Of a stretch of DNA of 64,000 nt, positions 47,117 to 56,642 are shown one piece after another. The stretch lies in the NCBI RefSeq assembly GCF_000350225.1, contig NW_005179260.1:25145-89144 (forward strand), given 5' to 3'. The position numbers were made by a program, and so were the translations under genes. Within the stretch, counting starts at the first letter, position 1. Every line of letters starts with the position of its first letter. The notes beneath the pieces were generated by a model. The model searched no databases. It saw only the letters and a list, made by a program, of their open reading frames with translations, and had not been told where the DNA came from. Source of the DNA: Chondrus crispus. Taxonomy: Eukaryota; Rhodophyta; Florideophyceae; Gigartinales; Gigartinaceae.

Positions 47117-50100
47117 CTCCCCCACGAGTTGATTTTGGGATGACATGGATCGCTTTTCGTTGGTTGTTGAAAGCAGAACCCACAAGCGGTTTTGTGAATG
47201 CATCTGCCTTGTTCTCGAGTGATGGGGTGTACAATACTTTGATTGATTTGGCCTCTACAGCTTCCCTGACGAATGCATACCTAATTCCCACGTGCTTAAC
47301 ATTGCGTAATCCTTGAACTTCCGACGTCCAGGCATTCGTTCCCAAATTGTCTTGATTCACAACTGTCGACCCGTGGGGTGTCAAGTCCAACTGAATAAGT
47401 ACCCTTCTACACCAGTTCACATCTCTAACACATTCCGAAAGGGCGTAGAATTCCGCTTCCGCAGTTGAGCTAGCAACGGAGGGCTGCAGTTTTGACGTCC
47501 AGAGAACGGGGTTTCCACCAATGGTGAGAACAATTCCAGATCGAGATCTGCGCTTGTCTTGGTCTCTTGCCCAGTCAGCGTCGCTCCAAGCCTCAAGTTG
47601 GTTTCCAGACCCAGCTCGGAACTGTAGCCCATACTCAGTTGTGCCCTTTAGATACCTCAGAACATGCTTCATAGCATTCCAATGCCTTGGTGCTGGTGCG
47701 GATTGAAACTTTCCCAACATCGACACAACAGTAGCCAGATCCGGTCTCGTGCGCGTGCTCAAATACAATAGGGCCCCTAGTATGCTGTTGTATGGAATAA
47801 ACTGCATTTCATATTCCTCCTTCGGCGTCAACGGGATTATCTTCTCGTACAAAATATGAGAAAAGGGAAGTGGGGAAGCTACTGGCTTACATTCTGACAT
47901 TCGTGCTTTTGAGAGAAGTTTCTGGATAAGTGGCCTTTGATTCATGATTATCCCGTCTTTGTCGTCACTTTCAATGGAAACACCAAGAAAGTGAGTTAAT
48001 TGGCCAAGGTCTGTGACATTGAAGTGCCTTTTTAGCGCTTCTTTCACCCACGTTATCAGAACTTCATTCCCAAAGAGGCCAAGATCGTCAACGTACACTA
48101 GTAGAATAACTCTTTTCTTTCCCTTGTTCAACAAAAATAGACATTCACTGCACGTCATTGTGCGGAACCCGAGATTTTTCAGTGTAGAGCGAAGTGTACT
48201 GTACCACAGCTTGGGAGCTTGTCGAAGCCCATACAGTGACCTCAACAATTTCACAACCCTTCCATTCGCTTCTGAAACACCATCAATCTGCGGTAGGCGT
48301 AGCCAAATGCGATCTGATTCCGGTAGGTGAGCATAGAGGAAAGCACCTTTAATGTCTACCTGCTGACGACACCATCCAAAATTGGCGCAAAGTGAAAGCA
48401 AGATTCTCACCAAATTGAAACAAGCAACCGGAGCATACCTTGTCTCATAGGCATTCTCATCGACGGTTTGCAAGTTTCCTCGCGCCACTAGTCGTGCTTT
48501 GAACCTAGCAGGTCTTCCTGATTGATCCCGCTTGAGCTTCAGGATGATGCCTGATGGGAGTGCCCGTGACGGAGGGTCAGGAGCTTCGTCATAAGCACTT
48601 GACTCAACAACTGTGTCGAATTCCTCCTGAATTGCTGTCTTCCAGTGATTGGCTTCTGGTGAGGCCAAGGCTTTTTTCAGGCTGGGCTCATCATCAGTGC
48701 TAACTGTATCTGTAATAGCTCGGTTTGCCCTTGATCGTAAATGAAAACCGTGAGTGACAACTGGCGTGTCATCAACCACTCCATGGGTTGAAGGTACTGC
48801 TGGTATGTGCAGCAATAAGTCCTGATCGTGTTGGTGGTTGTCCAATACATTCACACTTCTCTGACCTTGTTCATCTGTGCTTACATCCGCTGATGTTCCA
48901 TCTTCGACAATGTTGGAAGTTGGTCCAATATCAGATTGCAATTCATCACATGAGTCACTGGTTGATGTACTCGATGTATTGCACGAATGATTGCCACCTC
49001 TTGTTTCACTCTCATCGAACTGATCATCTAAGACAGTTTCCATGCTTCCATTTGGTTGGCCACTCAAGAGCGACATTCCAGGAAATTCATTCTCAAGGAA
49101 CTTGACGTGTTTGGTCACCACAATTTTGTCAGTAGTGAGAACTCTGTACAAACCGCCACTCATGTGTCCAAGGTTGACCCCCTCCCTCAAACGAGACTCG
49201 AATTTGTTCAATTTGTTCGTGACCCTTTGCACGAGAGCTCTGCAACCAAAAGGGCGCATGTGCTTGGCATACGGAGGGTTAGATTTAAAAAGCTTCACAT
49301 AAGGCGATTCCTGAGTAGAGGAGTGAATCATGATATTTCTTGCTTGACTCACATGGCGAATTGCATCATTCCAGTAGTCCAAAGAAAGATTAGACTCAAC
49401 TAGGCAAGTTCGGGCTAGAGAAAGCAGTGTACCATGAGTACGCTCTACCAAACCATTAGAGGATGGAGTGTATGGGGTAGATGTTGTGACTTCTACACCC
49501 TCATTTGCGAAAAACTTCTTGGCTTTGGTGAATTCTGACCCGCCATCCGTATGCAAAGACTTGAGGCGGTCTCCAGTTTGGCGCTCAAAACGCTTCATGA
49601 AATCCAAAAGTTTCTCAGATGCCTCACTTTTCTGTTCTAGGAAAGAAACATCAGCGTACCTCGACATTTCATCAATAATGACAAGGAAGTACTCAAAACC
49701 GTCGTGAGATCTTGGTTTGAATTTACCAACGACATCAGCATGAATGTAGCCAGGGGTCTTTGCTTTGGTCAGGCTTCCACGGAAGAAACGGCGAAACTTG
49801 CCCTTCATACATGGATCACATGCGCTCTCGCCCACTCGTGGGGCAGCCAAGACTCCAGTATCAATCAAATTCTGAATGTGGTTTGCGCTTCCCATGTGCC
49901 CAAGCCTAGAATGCCATATCTTCACACCTTCTGAGTCCGAATCACATACTTGATCTGGGAAGGATCCTTCCCCGGTGCGTTCCGAATCTGCTGCATCGGG
50001 CCCCTTAACAAGCATTTTCAAATCAACAATGCTTTCACTGTCTGACTCACATTCGGAGGTGTCTGATTCCTCCGACTCGCACTGTGATTCATCTTCGTCA

Positions 50101-51455
50101 TCACTTAGAAGATCGGAGATGTCCTCATCACTTGACGTATCAATTTCGGATTCTTCGTCCATGTCCACTGATGCTAGGTGGCTTCGTATGACCGTTCTCA
50201 TGGCCCTGGGAATGCAATTCTGAGGCTGCTCTTGGGGGCGACTGCACATTCGATCGTTAGTCGGAATATAAAATAGACCATCATTAGCCTTGAAAGCTGT
50301 ACCGAGGACACGGAGTCTATCCTCAATATCCATAATGACTGCCTTCTTTGGCAAAAACAAAACACAAAGACCTTTCGCCGTCAACGCAGGTATAGACAAC
50401 AGGTTCATTGCCAGATCTGGAGCAGCCAAAGTCTCTGTGAGCTCAACTTCCGTCTCATTGTCTGAAGATGCCCATATGACACGGCGCGACCCCCGATAGT
50501 TTGCAGAGATTTCTGAGTCATCACCGAGGGAGATCGGCACGTCACACGCAACTTTGTTATCAAGAGTTGAGACATCGTTAGTCATGTGCGTAGTTGTTCC
50601 AGAGTCCAACATCATAACAGAGCCACGTGCAGATTTTGACACGAGAGCCTTAGCCACAGCTGCTCTCTTCTTCTTGGTTTTAGATTTATCGTATGCAGCT
50701 TGTGTGGCTTTCTCCGTTGTTGACATTCCATCTTTGCCTCCATTCCTAGAAGATTCCAGTCGATTTCTAGGATTCTTGGGGTTCAGCCAGCACTTGTCGA
50801 TGGCATGGCCTTTCTTCTTGCACAGATCGCAGTGCATATGAGACGGTGTAGCACGTTCGTGGTGACTATGCTTTAATTTGAAAGCATTTTGCTCTTCCAG
50901 AAGCCTTGATGACACCTTCTCCCATGTCATGGATTCATCCGATAACGTCTTAACTGCTGCTGTAACTGCAGATAGCTCAGGCGCCTGAATAGATGAAATC
51001 AATAAAGCAATAGACAACTCATCAGGGATACGAGTATTCATTCCGTCAAGCTGCTCGAGTACGGCGGCCATCTGATCAATATGACTTCCCATGTTCTTTC
51101 TTATATTGTCATATCTCAGATTGATCAACTCGGTCATCTTTGAAACTCGCGTAGCTGCAGACTTTGAGTCATACCGCTCGTCCAACCTTCTTAGCATCTC
51201 ATTTGGCTGACCAATACAGGACCTGACTACCCGGAGTGCTTTGTCAGAGAGAGCCGCAACCATCATGTTGCTAGCCTTCTTCTGGTTCGTTTCAAAAGTG
51301 CTCTTCAGCGTAGCATCGGTGTGGGAGTTCGAACTCCACAATACATCTTCGATACCTCTGCAGTCACAAGCGGCGGAAATCCTGGTTCTCCACAACCTGT
51401 AGTCATCTTTTTCATCGAGCGGCTTAATCCGAATTCTTTCCGTAGAGTCCGTCAT
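47106..51455 (-). CDS. Copia-4 copy A gag-pol polyprotein (1449 aa), intact
   Basis: The ATG at 51453-51455 lies about 125 bp inside the 5' LTR edge. Gag: UBN2-like helical region (LWRTRISAAC, LSDKALRVVRSC, MTWEKVSSRLLEEQ), then the CCHC knuckle CDLCKKKGHAIDKC (209-222). Protease: MLDSGTTTHM (DSG 284-286). Integrase: H515-x4-H520, C546-x2-C549, then D574, D637 (HTDGGSEF) and E671 (NGLVERTH). An acidic stretch rich in Asp/Ser/Glu lies at 430-480. Reverse transcriptase: VDIKGAFLYA and YVDD (1121-1124). RNase H: WSDADWARD, STAEAEFYAL and NKADAFTKPL. Every catalytic motif is canonical and the frame is unbroken, so this copy is potentially active. The TAG stop lies inside the 3' LTR. Confidence 0.96.
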   Translation of the reverse strand: MTDSTERIRIKPLDEKDDYRLWRTRISAACDCRGIEDVLWSSNSHTDATLKSTFETNQKKASNMMVAALSDKALRVVRSCIGQPNEMLRRLDERYDSKSAATRVSKMTELINLRYDNIRKNMGSHIDQMAAVLEQLDGMNTRIPDELSIALLISSIQAPELSAVTAAVKTLSDESMTWEKVSSRLLEEQNAFKLKHSHHERATPSHMHCDLCKKKGHAIDKCWLNPKNPRNRLESSRNGGKDGMSTTEKATQAAYDKSKTKKKRAAVAKALVSKSARGSVMMLDSGTTTHMTNDVSTLDNKVACDVPISLGDDSEISANYRGSRRVIWASSDNETEVELTETLAAPDLAMNLLSIPALTAKGLCVLFLPKKAVIMDIEDRLRVLGTAFKANDGLFYIPTNDRMCSRPQEQPQNCIPRAMRTVIRSHLASVDMDEESEIDTSSDEDISDLLSDDEDESQCESEESDTSECESDSESIVDLKMLVKGPDAADSERTGEGSFPDQVCDSDSEGVKIWHSRLGHMGSANHIQNLIDTGVLAAPRVGESACDPCMKGKFRRFFRGSLTKAKTPGYIHADVVGKFKPRSHDGFEYFLVIIDEMSRYADVSFLEQKSEASEKLLDFMKRFERQTGDRLKSLHTDGGSEFTKAKKFFANEGVEVTTSTPYTPSSNGLVERTHGTLLSLARTCLVESNLSLDYWNDAIRHVSQARNIMIHSSTQESPYVKLFKSNPPYAKHMRPFGCRALVQRVTNKLNKFESRLREGVNLGHMSGGLYRVLTTDKIVVTKHVKFLENEFPGMSLLSGQPNGSMETVLDDQFDESETRGGNHSCNTSSTSTSDSCDELQSDIGPTSNIVEDGTSADVSTDEQGQRSVNVLDNHQHDQDLLLHIPAVPSTHGVVDDTPVVTHGFHLRSRANRAITDTVSTDDEPSLKKALASPEANHWKTAIQEEFDTVVESSAYDEAPDPPSRALPSGIILKLKRDQSGRPARFKARLVARGNLQTVDENAYETRYAPVACFNLVRILLSLCANFGWCRQQVDIKGAFLYAHLPESDRIWLRLPQIDGVSEANGRVVKLLRSLYGLRQAPKLWYSTLRSTLKNLGFRTMTCSECLFLLNKGKKRVILLVYVDDLGLFGNEVLITWVKEALKRHFNVTDLGQLTHFLGVSIESDDKDGIIMNQRPLIQKLLSKARMSECKPVASPLPFSHILYEKIIPLTPKEEYEMQFIPYNSILGALLYLSTRTRPDLATVVSMLGKFQSAPAPRHWNAMKHVLRYLKGTTEYGLQFRAGSGNQLEAWSDADWARDQDKRRSRSGIVLTIGGNPVLWTSKLQPSVASSTAEAEFYALSECVRDVNWCRRVLIQLDLTPHGSTVVNQDNLGTNAWTSEVQGLRNVKHVGIRYAFVREAVEAKSIKVLYTPSLENKADAFTKPLVGSAFNNQRKAIHVIPKSTRGGVSE
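47117..47126 (-). other. Polypurine tract of Copia-4 copy A
   Basis: CGTGGGGGAG on the minus strand directly precedes the TGTCAG start of the 3' LTR, the position of the plus-strand primer. It is repeated at each internal/LTR boundary. Confidence 0.8.
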
Positions 51456-51568
51456 ATTGAAAGCGAAATCTGAGATCCGGTTACAAGCTCGTATGCAGTC
51501 GAAAGTGGCGTAAGAGGTTTTCTCTGTCTTTGTTGATCGACCCAGAAATACACAGTTCTAACGTCTGT

Positions 51569-51579
51569 GACCCATAACC
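51569..51579 (-). other. Primer-binding site of Copia-4, initiator tRNA-Met anticodon half
   Basis: GGTTATGGGTC follows the CTAATA end of the LTR. Its complement reads GACCCATAACC, which contains the CAT anticodon and flanking loop of initiator tRNA-Met. Drosophila copia uses the same internal half-tRNA priming. It is identical in copies B and C at the equivalent positions. Confidence 0.7.
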
Positions 51580-51879
51580 TATTAGATTTTACCTTGATCT
51601 TTCGATGGGGCGCCTTCTCGCGTTTTGCGAAGAAGTCGACCCCTTTATTCAATGTTCCTCTTTTCAATCCTAACACTGTCAAGCGTAGCTGAGGGACTAT
51701 CTATGAGAGGAACATGACGGACATCCGTGCTAGCCGTACTGTTTAGTCCCGTTATGGCTTCCAGCTAGGAAGTCTTTGTGATATATCGCAAATACAATTA
51801 CGATCCTTATCGATCTATCCAGGCTCACAAAATACCACGAGCTAAATATCCAACTAGAGCCATCTGCTCTATTCTGACA
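51580..51879 (-). repeat. Copia-4 LTR 2, shared by copies A and B
   Basis: 300 bp. It serves as 5' LTR of copy A and 3' LTR of copy B. Confidence 0.93.
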
Positions 51880-54800
51880 CTCCCCCACGAGTTGATTTTG
51901 GGATGACATGGATCGCTTTTCGTTGGTTGTTGAAAGCAGAACCCACAAGCGGTTTTGTGAATGCATCTGCCTTGTTCTCGAGTGATGGGGTGTACAATAC
52001 TTTGATTGATTTGGCCTCTACAGCTTCCCTGACGAATGCATACCTAATTCCCACGTGCTTAACATTTCGTAATCCTTGAACTTCCGACGTCCAGGCATTC
52101 GTTCCCAAATTGTCTTGATTCACAACTGTCGACCCGTGGGGTGTCAAGTCCAACTGAATAAGTACCCTTCTACACCAGTTCACATCTCTAACACATTCCG
52201 AAAGGGCGTAGAATTCCGCTTCCGCAGTTGAGCTAGCAACGGAGGGCTGCAGTTTTGACGTCCAGAGAACGGGGTTTCCACCAATGGTGAGAACAATTCC
52301 AGATCGAGATCTGCGCTTGTCTTGGTCTCTTGCCCAGTCAGCGTCGCTCCAAGCCTCAAGTTGGTTTCCAGACCCAGCTCGGAACTGTAGCCCATACTCA
52401 GTTGTGCCCTTTAGATACCTCAGAACATGCTTCATAGCATTCCAATGCCTTGGTGCTGGTGCGGATTGAAACTTTCCCAACATCGACACAACAGTAGCCA
52501 GATCCGGTCTCGTGCGCGTGCTCAAATACAATAGGGCCCCTAGTATGCTGTTGTATGGAATAAACTGCATTTCATATTCCTCCTTCGGCGTCAACGGGAT
52601 TATCTTCTCGTACAAAATATGAGAAAAGGGAAGTGGGGAAGCTACTGGCTTACATTCTGACATTCGTGCTTTTGAGAGAAGTTTCTGGATAAGTGGCCTT
52701 TGATTCATGATTATCCCGTCTTTGTCGTCACTTTCAATGGAAACACCAAGAAAGTGAGTTAATTGGCCAAGGTCTGTGACATTGAAGTGCCTTTTTAGCG
52801 CTTCTTTCACCCACGTTATCAGAACTTCATTCCCAAAGAGGCCAAGATCGTCAACGTACACTAGTAGAATAACTCTTTTCTTTCCCTTGTTCAACAAAAA
52901 TAGACATTCACTGCACGTCATTGTGCGGAACCCGAGATTTTTCAGTGTAGAGCGAAGTGTACTGTACCACAGCTTGGGAGCTTGTCGAAGCCCATACAGT
53001 GACCTCAACAATTTCACAACCCTTCCATTCGCTTCTGAAACACCATCAATCTGCGGTAGGCGTAGCCAAATGCGATCTGATTCCGGTAGGTGAGCATAGA
53101 GGAAAGCACCTTTAATGTCTACCTGCTGACGACACCATCCAAAATTGGCGCAAAGTGAAAGCAAGATTCTCACCAAATTGAAACAAGCAACCGGAGCATA
53201 CCTTGTCTCATAGGCATTCTCATCGACGGTTTGCAAGTTTCCTCGCGCCACTAGTCGTGCTTTGAACCTAGCAGGTCTTCCTGATTGATCCCGCTTGAGC
53301 TTCAGGATGATGCCTGATGGGAGTGCCCGTGACGGAGGGTCAGGAGCTTCGTCATAAGCACTTGACTCAACAACTGTGTCGAATTCCTCCTGAATTGCTG
53401 TCTTCCAGTGATTGGCTTCTGGTGAGGCCAAGGCTTTTTTCAGGCTGGGCTCATCATCAGTGCTAACTGTATCTGTAATAGCTCGGTTTGCCCTTGATCG
53501 TAAATGAAAACCGTGAGTGACAACTGGCGTGTCATCAACCACTCCATGGGTTGAAGGTACTGCTGGTATGTGCAGCAATAAGTCCTGATCGTGTTGGTGG
53601 TTGTCCAATACATTCACACTTCTCTGACCTTGTTCATCTGTGCTTACATCCGCTGATGTTCCATCTTCGACAATGTTGGAAGTTGGTCCAATATCAGATT
53701 GCAATTCATCACATGAGTCACTGGTTGATGTACTCGATGTATTGCACGAATGATTGCCACCTCTTGTTTCACTCTCATCGAACTGATCATCTAAGACAGT
53801 TTCCATGCTTCCATTTGGTTGGCCACTCAAGAGCGACATTCCAGGAAATTCATTCTCAAGGAACTTGACGTGTTTGGTCACCACAATTTTGTCAGTAGTG
53901 AGAACTCTGTACAAACCGCCACTCATGTGTCCAAGGTTGACCCCCTCCCTCAAACGAGACTCGAATTTGTTCAATTTGTTCGTGACCCTTTGCACGAGAG
54001 CTCTGCAACCAAAAGGGCGCATGTGCTTGGCATACGGAGGGTTAGATTTAAAAAGCTTCACATAAGGCGATTCCTGAGTAGAGGAGTGAATCATGATATT
54101 TCTTGCTTGACTCACATGGCGAATTGCATCATTCCAGTAGTCCAAAGAAAGATTAGACTCAACTAGGCAAGTTCGGGCTAGAGAAAGCAGTGTACCATGA
54201 GTACGCTCTACCAAACCATTAGAGGATGGAGTGTATGGGGTAGATGTTGTGACTTCTACACCCTCATTTGCGAAAAACTTCTTGGCTTTGGTGAATTCTG
54301 ACCCGCCATCCGTATGCAAAGACTTGAGGCGGTCTCCAGTTTGGCGCTCAAAACGCTTCATGAAATCCAAAAGTTTCTCAGATGCCTCACTTTTCTGTTC
54401 TAGGAAAGAAACATCAGCGTACCTCGACATTTCATCAATAATGACAAGGAAGTACTCAAAACCGTCGTGAGATCTTGGTTTGAATTTACCAACGACATCA
54501 GCATGAATGTAGCCAGGGGTCTTTGCTTTGGTCAGGCTTCCACGGAAGAAACGGCGAAACTTGCCCTTCATACATGGATCACATGCGCTCTCGCCCACTC
54601 GTGGGGCAGCCAAGACTCCAGTATCAATCAAATTCTGAATGTGGTTTGCGCTTCCCATGTGCCCAAGCCTAGAATGCCATATCTTCACACCTTCTGAGTC
54701 CGAATCACATACTTGATCTGGGAAGGATCCTTCCCCGGTGCGTTCCGAATCTGCTGCATCGGGCCCCTTAACAAGCATTTTCAAATCAACAATGCTTTCA

Positions 54801-56218
54801 CTGTCTGACTCACATTCGGAGGTGTCTGATTCCTCCGACTCGCACTGTGATTCATCTTCGTCATCACTTAGAAGATCGGAGATGTCCTCATCACTTGACG
54901 TATCAATTTCGGATTCTTCGTCCATGTCCACTGATGCTAGGTGGCTTCGTATGACCGTTCTCATGGCCCTGGGAATGCAATTCTGAGGCTGCTCTTGGGG
55001 GCGACTGCACATTCGATCGTTAGTCGGAATATAAAATAGACCATCATTAGCCTTGAAAGCTGTACCGAGGACACGGAGTCTATCCTCAATATCCATAATG
55101 ACTGCCTTCTTTGGCAAAAACAAAACACAAAGACCTTTCGCCGTCAACGCAGGTATAGACAACAGGTTCATTGCCAGATCTGGAGCAGCCAAAGTCTCTG
55201 TGAGCTCAACTTCCGTCTCATTGTCTGAAGATGCCCATATGACACGGCGCGACCCCCGATAGTTTGCAGAGATTTCTGAGTCATCACCGAGGGAGATCGG
55301 CACGTCACACGCAACTTTGTTATCAAGAGTTGAGACATCGTTAGTCATGTGCGTAGTTGTTCCAGAGTCCAACATCATAACAGAGCCACGTGCAGATTTT
55401 GACACGAGAGCCTTAGCCACAGCTGCTCTCTTCTTCTTGGTTTTAGATTTATCGTATGCAGCTTGTGTGGCTTTCTCCGTTGTTGACATTCCATCTTTGC
55501 CTCCATTCCTAGAAGATTCCAGTCGATTTCTAGGATTCTTGGGGTTCAGCCAGCACTTGTCGATGGCATGGCCTTTCTTCTTGCACAGATCGCAGTGCAT
55601 ATGAGACGGTGTAGCACGTTCGTGGTGACTATGCTTTAATTTGAAAGCATTTTGCTCTTCCAGAAGCCTTGATGACACCTTCTCCCATGTCATGGATTCA
55701 TCCGATAACGTCTTAACTGCTGCTGTAACTGCAGATAGCTCAGGCGCCTGAATAGATGAAATCAATAAAGCAATAGACAACTCATCAGGGATACGAGTAT
55801 TCATTCCGTCAAGCTGCTCGAGTACGGCGGCCATCTGATCAATATGACTTCCCATGTTCTTTCTTATATTGTCATATCTCAGATTGATCAACTCGGTCAT
55901 CTTTGAAACTCGCGTAGCTGCAGACTTTGAGTCATACCGCTCGTCCAACCTTCTTAGCATCTCATTTGGCTGACCAATACAGGACCTGACTACCCGGAGT
56001 GCTTTGTCAGAGAGAGCCGCAACAATCATGTTGCTAGCCTTCTTCTGGTTCGTTTCAAAAGTGCTCTTCAGCGTAGCATCGGTGTGGGAGTTCGAACTCG
56101 ACAATACATCTTCGATACCTCTGCTGTCACAAGCGGCGGAAATCCTGATTTTCCACAACCTGTAGTCATCTTTTTCATCGAGCGGCTTAATCCGAATCCT
56201 TTCCGTAGAGTCCGTCAT
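51869..56218 (-). CDS. Copia-4 copy B gag-pol polyprotein (1449 aa), intact
   Basis: Same length and motifs as copy A. Differences cluster in the first 70 codons: LWKIRISAACDSRGIEDVLS here against LWRTRISAACDCRGIEDVLW in copies A and C, and NMIV against NMMV. The rest of the protein is essentially identical to A. All catalytic motifs are retained, so it is potentially active. The stop codon again lies in the LTR. Confidence 0.96.
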   Translation of the reverse strand: MTDSTERIRIKPLDEKDDYRLWKIRISAACDSRGIEDVLSSSNSHTDATLKSTFETNQKKASNMIVAALSDKALRVVRSCIGQPNEMLRRLDERYDSKSAATRVSKMTELINLRYDNIRKNMGSHIDQMAAVLEQLDGMNTRIPDELSIALLISSIQAPELSAVTAAVKTLSDESMTWEKVSSRLLEEQNAFKLKHSHHERATPSHMHCDLCKKKGHAIDKCWLNPKNPRNRLESSRNGGKDGMSTTEKATQAAYDKSKTKKKRAAVAKALVSKSARGSVMMLDSGTTTHMTNDVSTLDNKVACDVPISLGDDSEISANYRGSRRVIWASSDNETEVELTETLAAPDLAMNLLSIPALTAKGLCVLFLPKKAVIMDIEDRLRVLGTAFKANDGLFYIPTNDRMCSRPQEQPQNCIPRAMRTVIRSHLASVDMDEESEIDTSSDEDISDLLSDDEDESQCESEESDTSECESDSESIVDLKMLVKGPDAADSERTGEGSFPDQVCDSDSEGVKIWHSRLGHMGSANHIQNLIDTGVLAAPRVGESACDPCMKGKFRRFFRGSLTKAKTPGYIHADVVGKFKPRSHDGFEYFLVIIDEMSRYADVSFLEQKSEASEKLLDFMKRFERQTGDRLKSLHTDGGSEFTKAKKFFANEGVEVTTSTPYTPSSNGLVERTHGTLLSLARTCLVESNLSLDYWNDAIRHVSQARNIMIHSSTQESPYVKLFKSNPPYAKHMRPFGCRALVQRVTNKLNKFESRLREGVNLGHMSGGLYRVLTTDKIVVTKHVKFLENEFPGMSLLSGQPNGSMETVLDDQFDESETRGGNHSCNTSSTSTSDSCDELQSDIGPTSNIVEDGTSADVSTDEQGQRSVNVLDNHQHDQDLLLHIPAVPSTHGVVDDTPVVTHGFHLRSRANRAITDTVSTDDEPSLKKALASPEANHWKTAIQEEFDTVVESSAYDEAPDPPSRALPSGIILKLKRDQSGRPARFKARLVARGNLQTVDENAYETRYAPVACFNLVRILLSLCANFGWCRQQVDIKGAFLYAHLPESDRIWLRLPQIDGVSEANGRVVKLLRSLYGLRQAPKLWYSTLRSTLKNLGFRTMTCSECLFLLNKGKKRVILLVYVDDLGLFGNEVLITWVKEALKRHFNVTDLGQLTHFLGVSIESDDKDGIIMNQRPLIQKLLSKARMSECKPVASPLPFSHILYEKIIPLTPKEEYEMQFIPYNSILGALLYLSTRTRPDLATVVSMLGKFQSAPAPRHWNAMKHVLRYLKGTTEYGLQFRAGSGNQLEAWSDADWARDQDKRRSRSGIVLTIGGNPVLWTSKLQPSVASSTAEAEFYALSECVRDVNWCRRVLIQLDLTPHGSTVVNQDNLGTNAWTSEVQGLRNVKHVGIRYAFVREAVEAKSIKVLYTPSLENKADAFTKPLVGSAFNNQRKAIHVIPKSTRGGVSE

Positions 56219-56342
56219 ATTGAAAGCGAAATCTGAGATCCGGTTACAAGCTCGTATGCAGTCGAAAGTGGCGTAAGAGGTTTTCTCTGTCTTTGTTGAT
56301 CGACCCAGAAATACACAGTTCTAACGTCTGTGACCCATAACC

Positions 56343-56642
56343 TATTAGATTTTACCTTGATCTTTCGATGGGGCGCCTTCTCGCGTTTTGCGAAGAAGTC
56401 GACCCCTTTATTCAATGTTCCTCTTTTCAATCCTAACACTGTCAAGCGTAGCTGAGGGACTATCTATGAGAGGAACATGACGGACATCCGTGCTAGCCGT
56501 ACTGTTTAGTCCCGTTATGGCTTCCAGCTAGGAAGTCTTTGTGATATATCGCAAATACAATTACGATCCTTATCGATCTATCCAGGCTCACAAAATACCA
56601 CGAGCTAAATATCCAACTAGAGCCATCTGCTCTATTCTGACA
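56343..56642 (-). repeat. Copia-4 LTR 3, shared by copies B and C
   Basis: 300 bp, same sequence as LTR 2 as far as I can compare. Confidence 0.93.

Noticed and set aside
51452..51682. 76-codon frame from the LTR through the leader, overlapping the gag start of Copia-4 (also 56215-56445 and 60977-61207)
   Set aside because: It contains no ATG and is identical because the leaders are identical; no evidence that it is translated.
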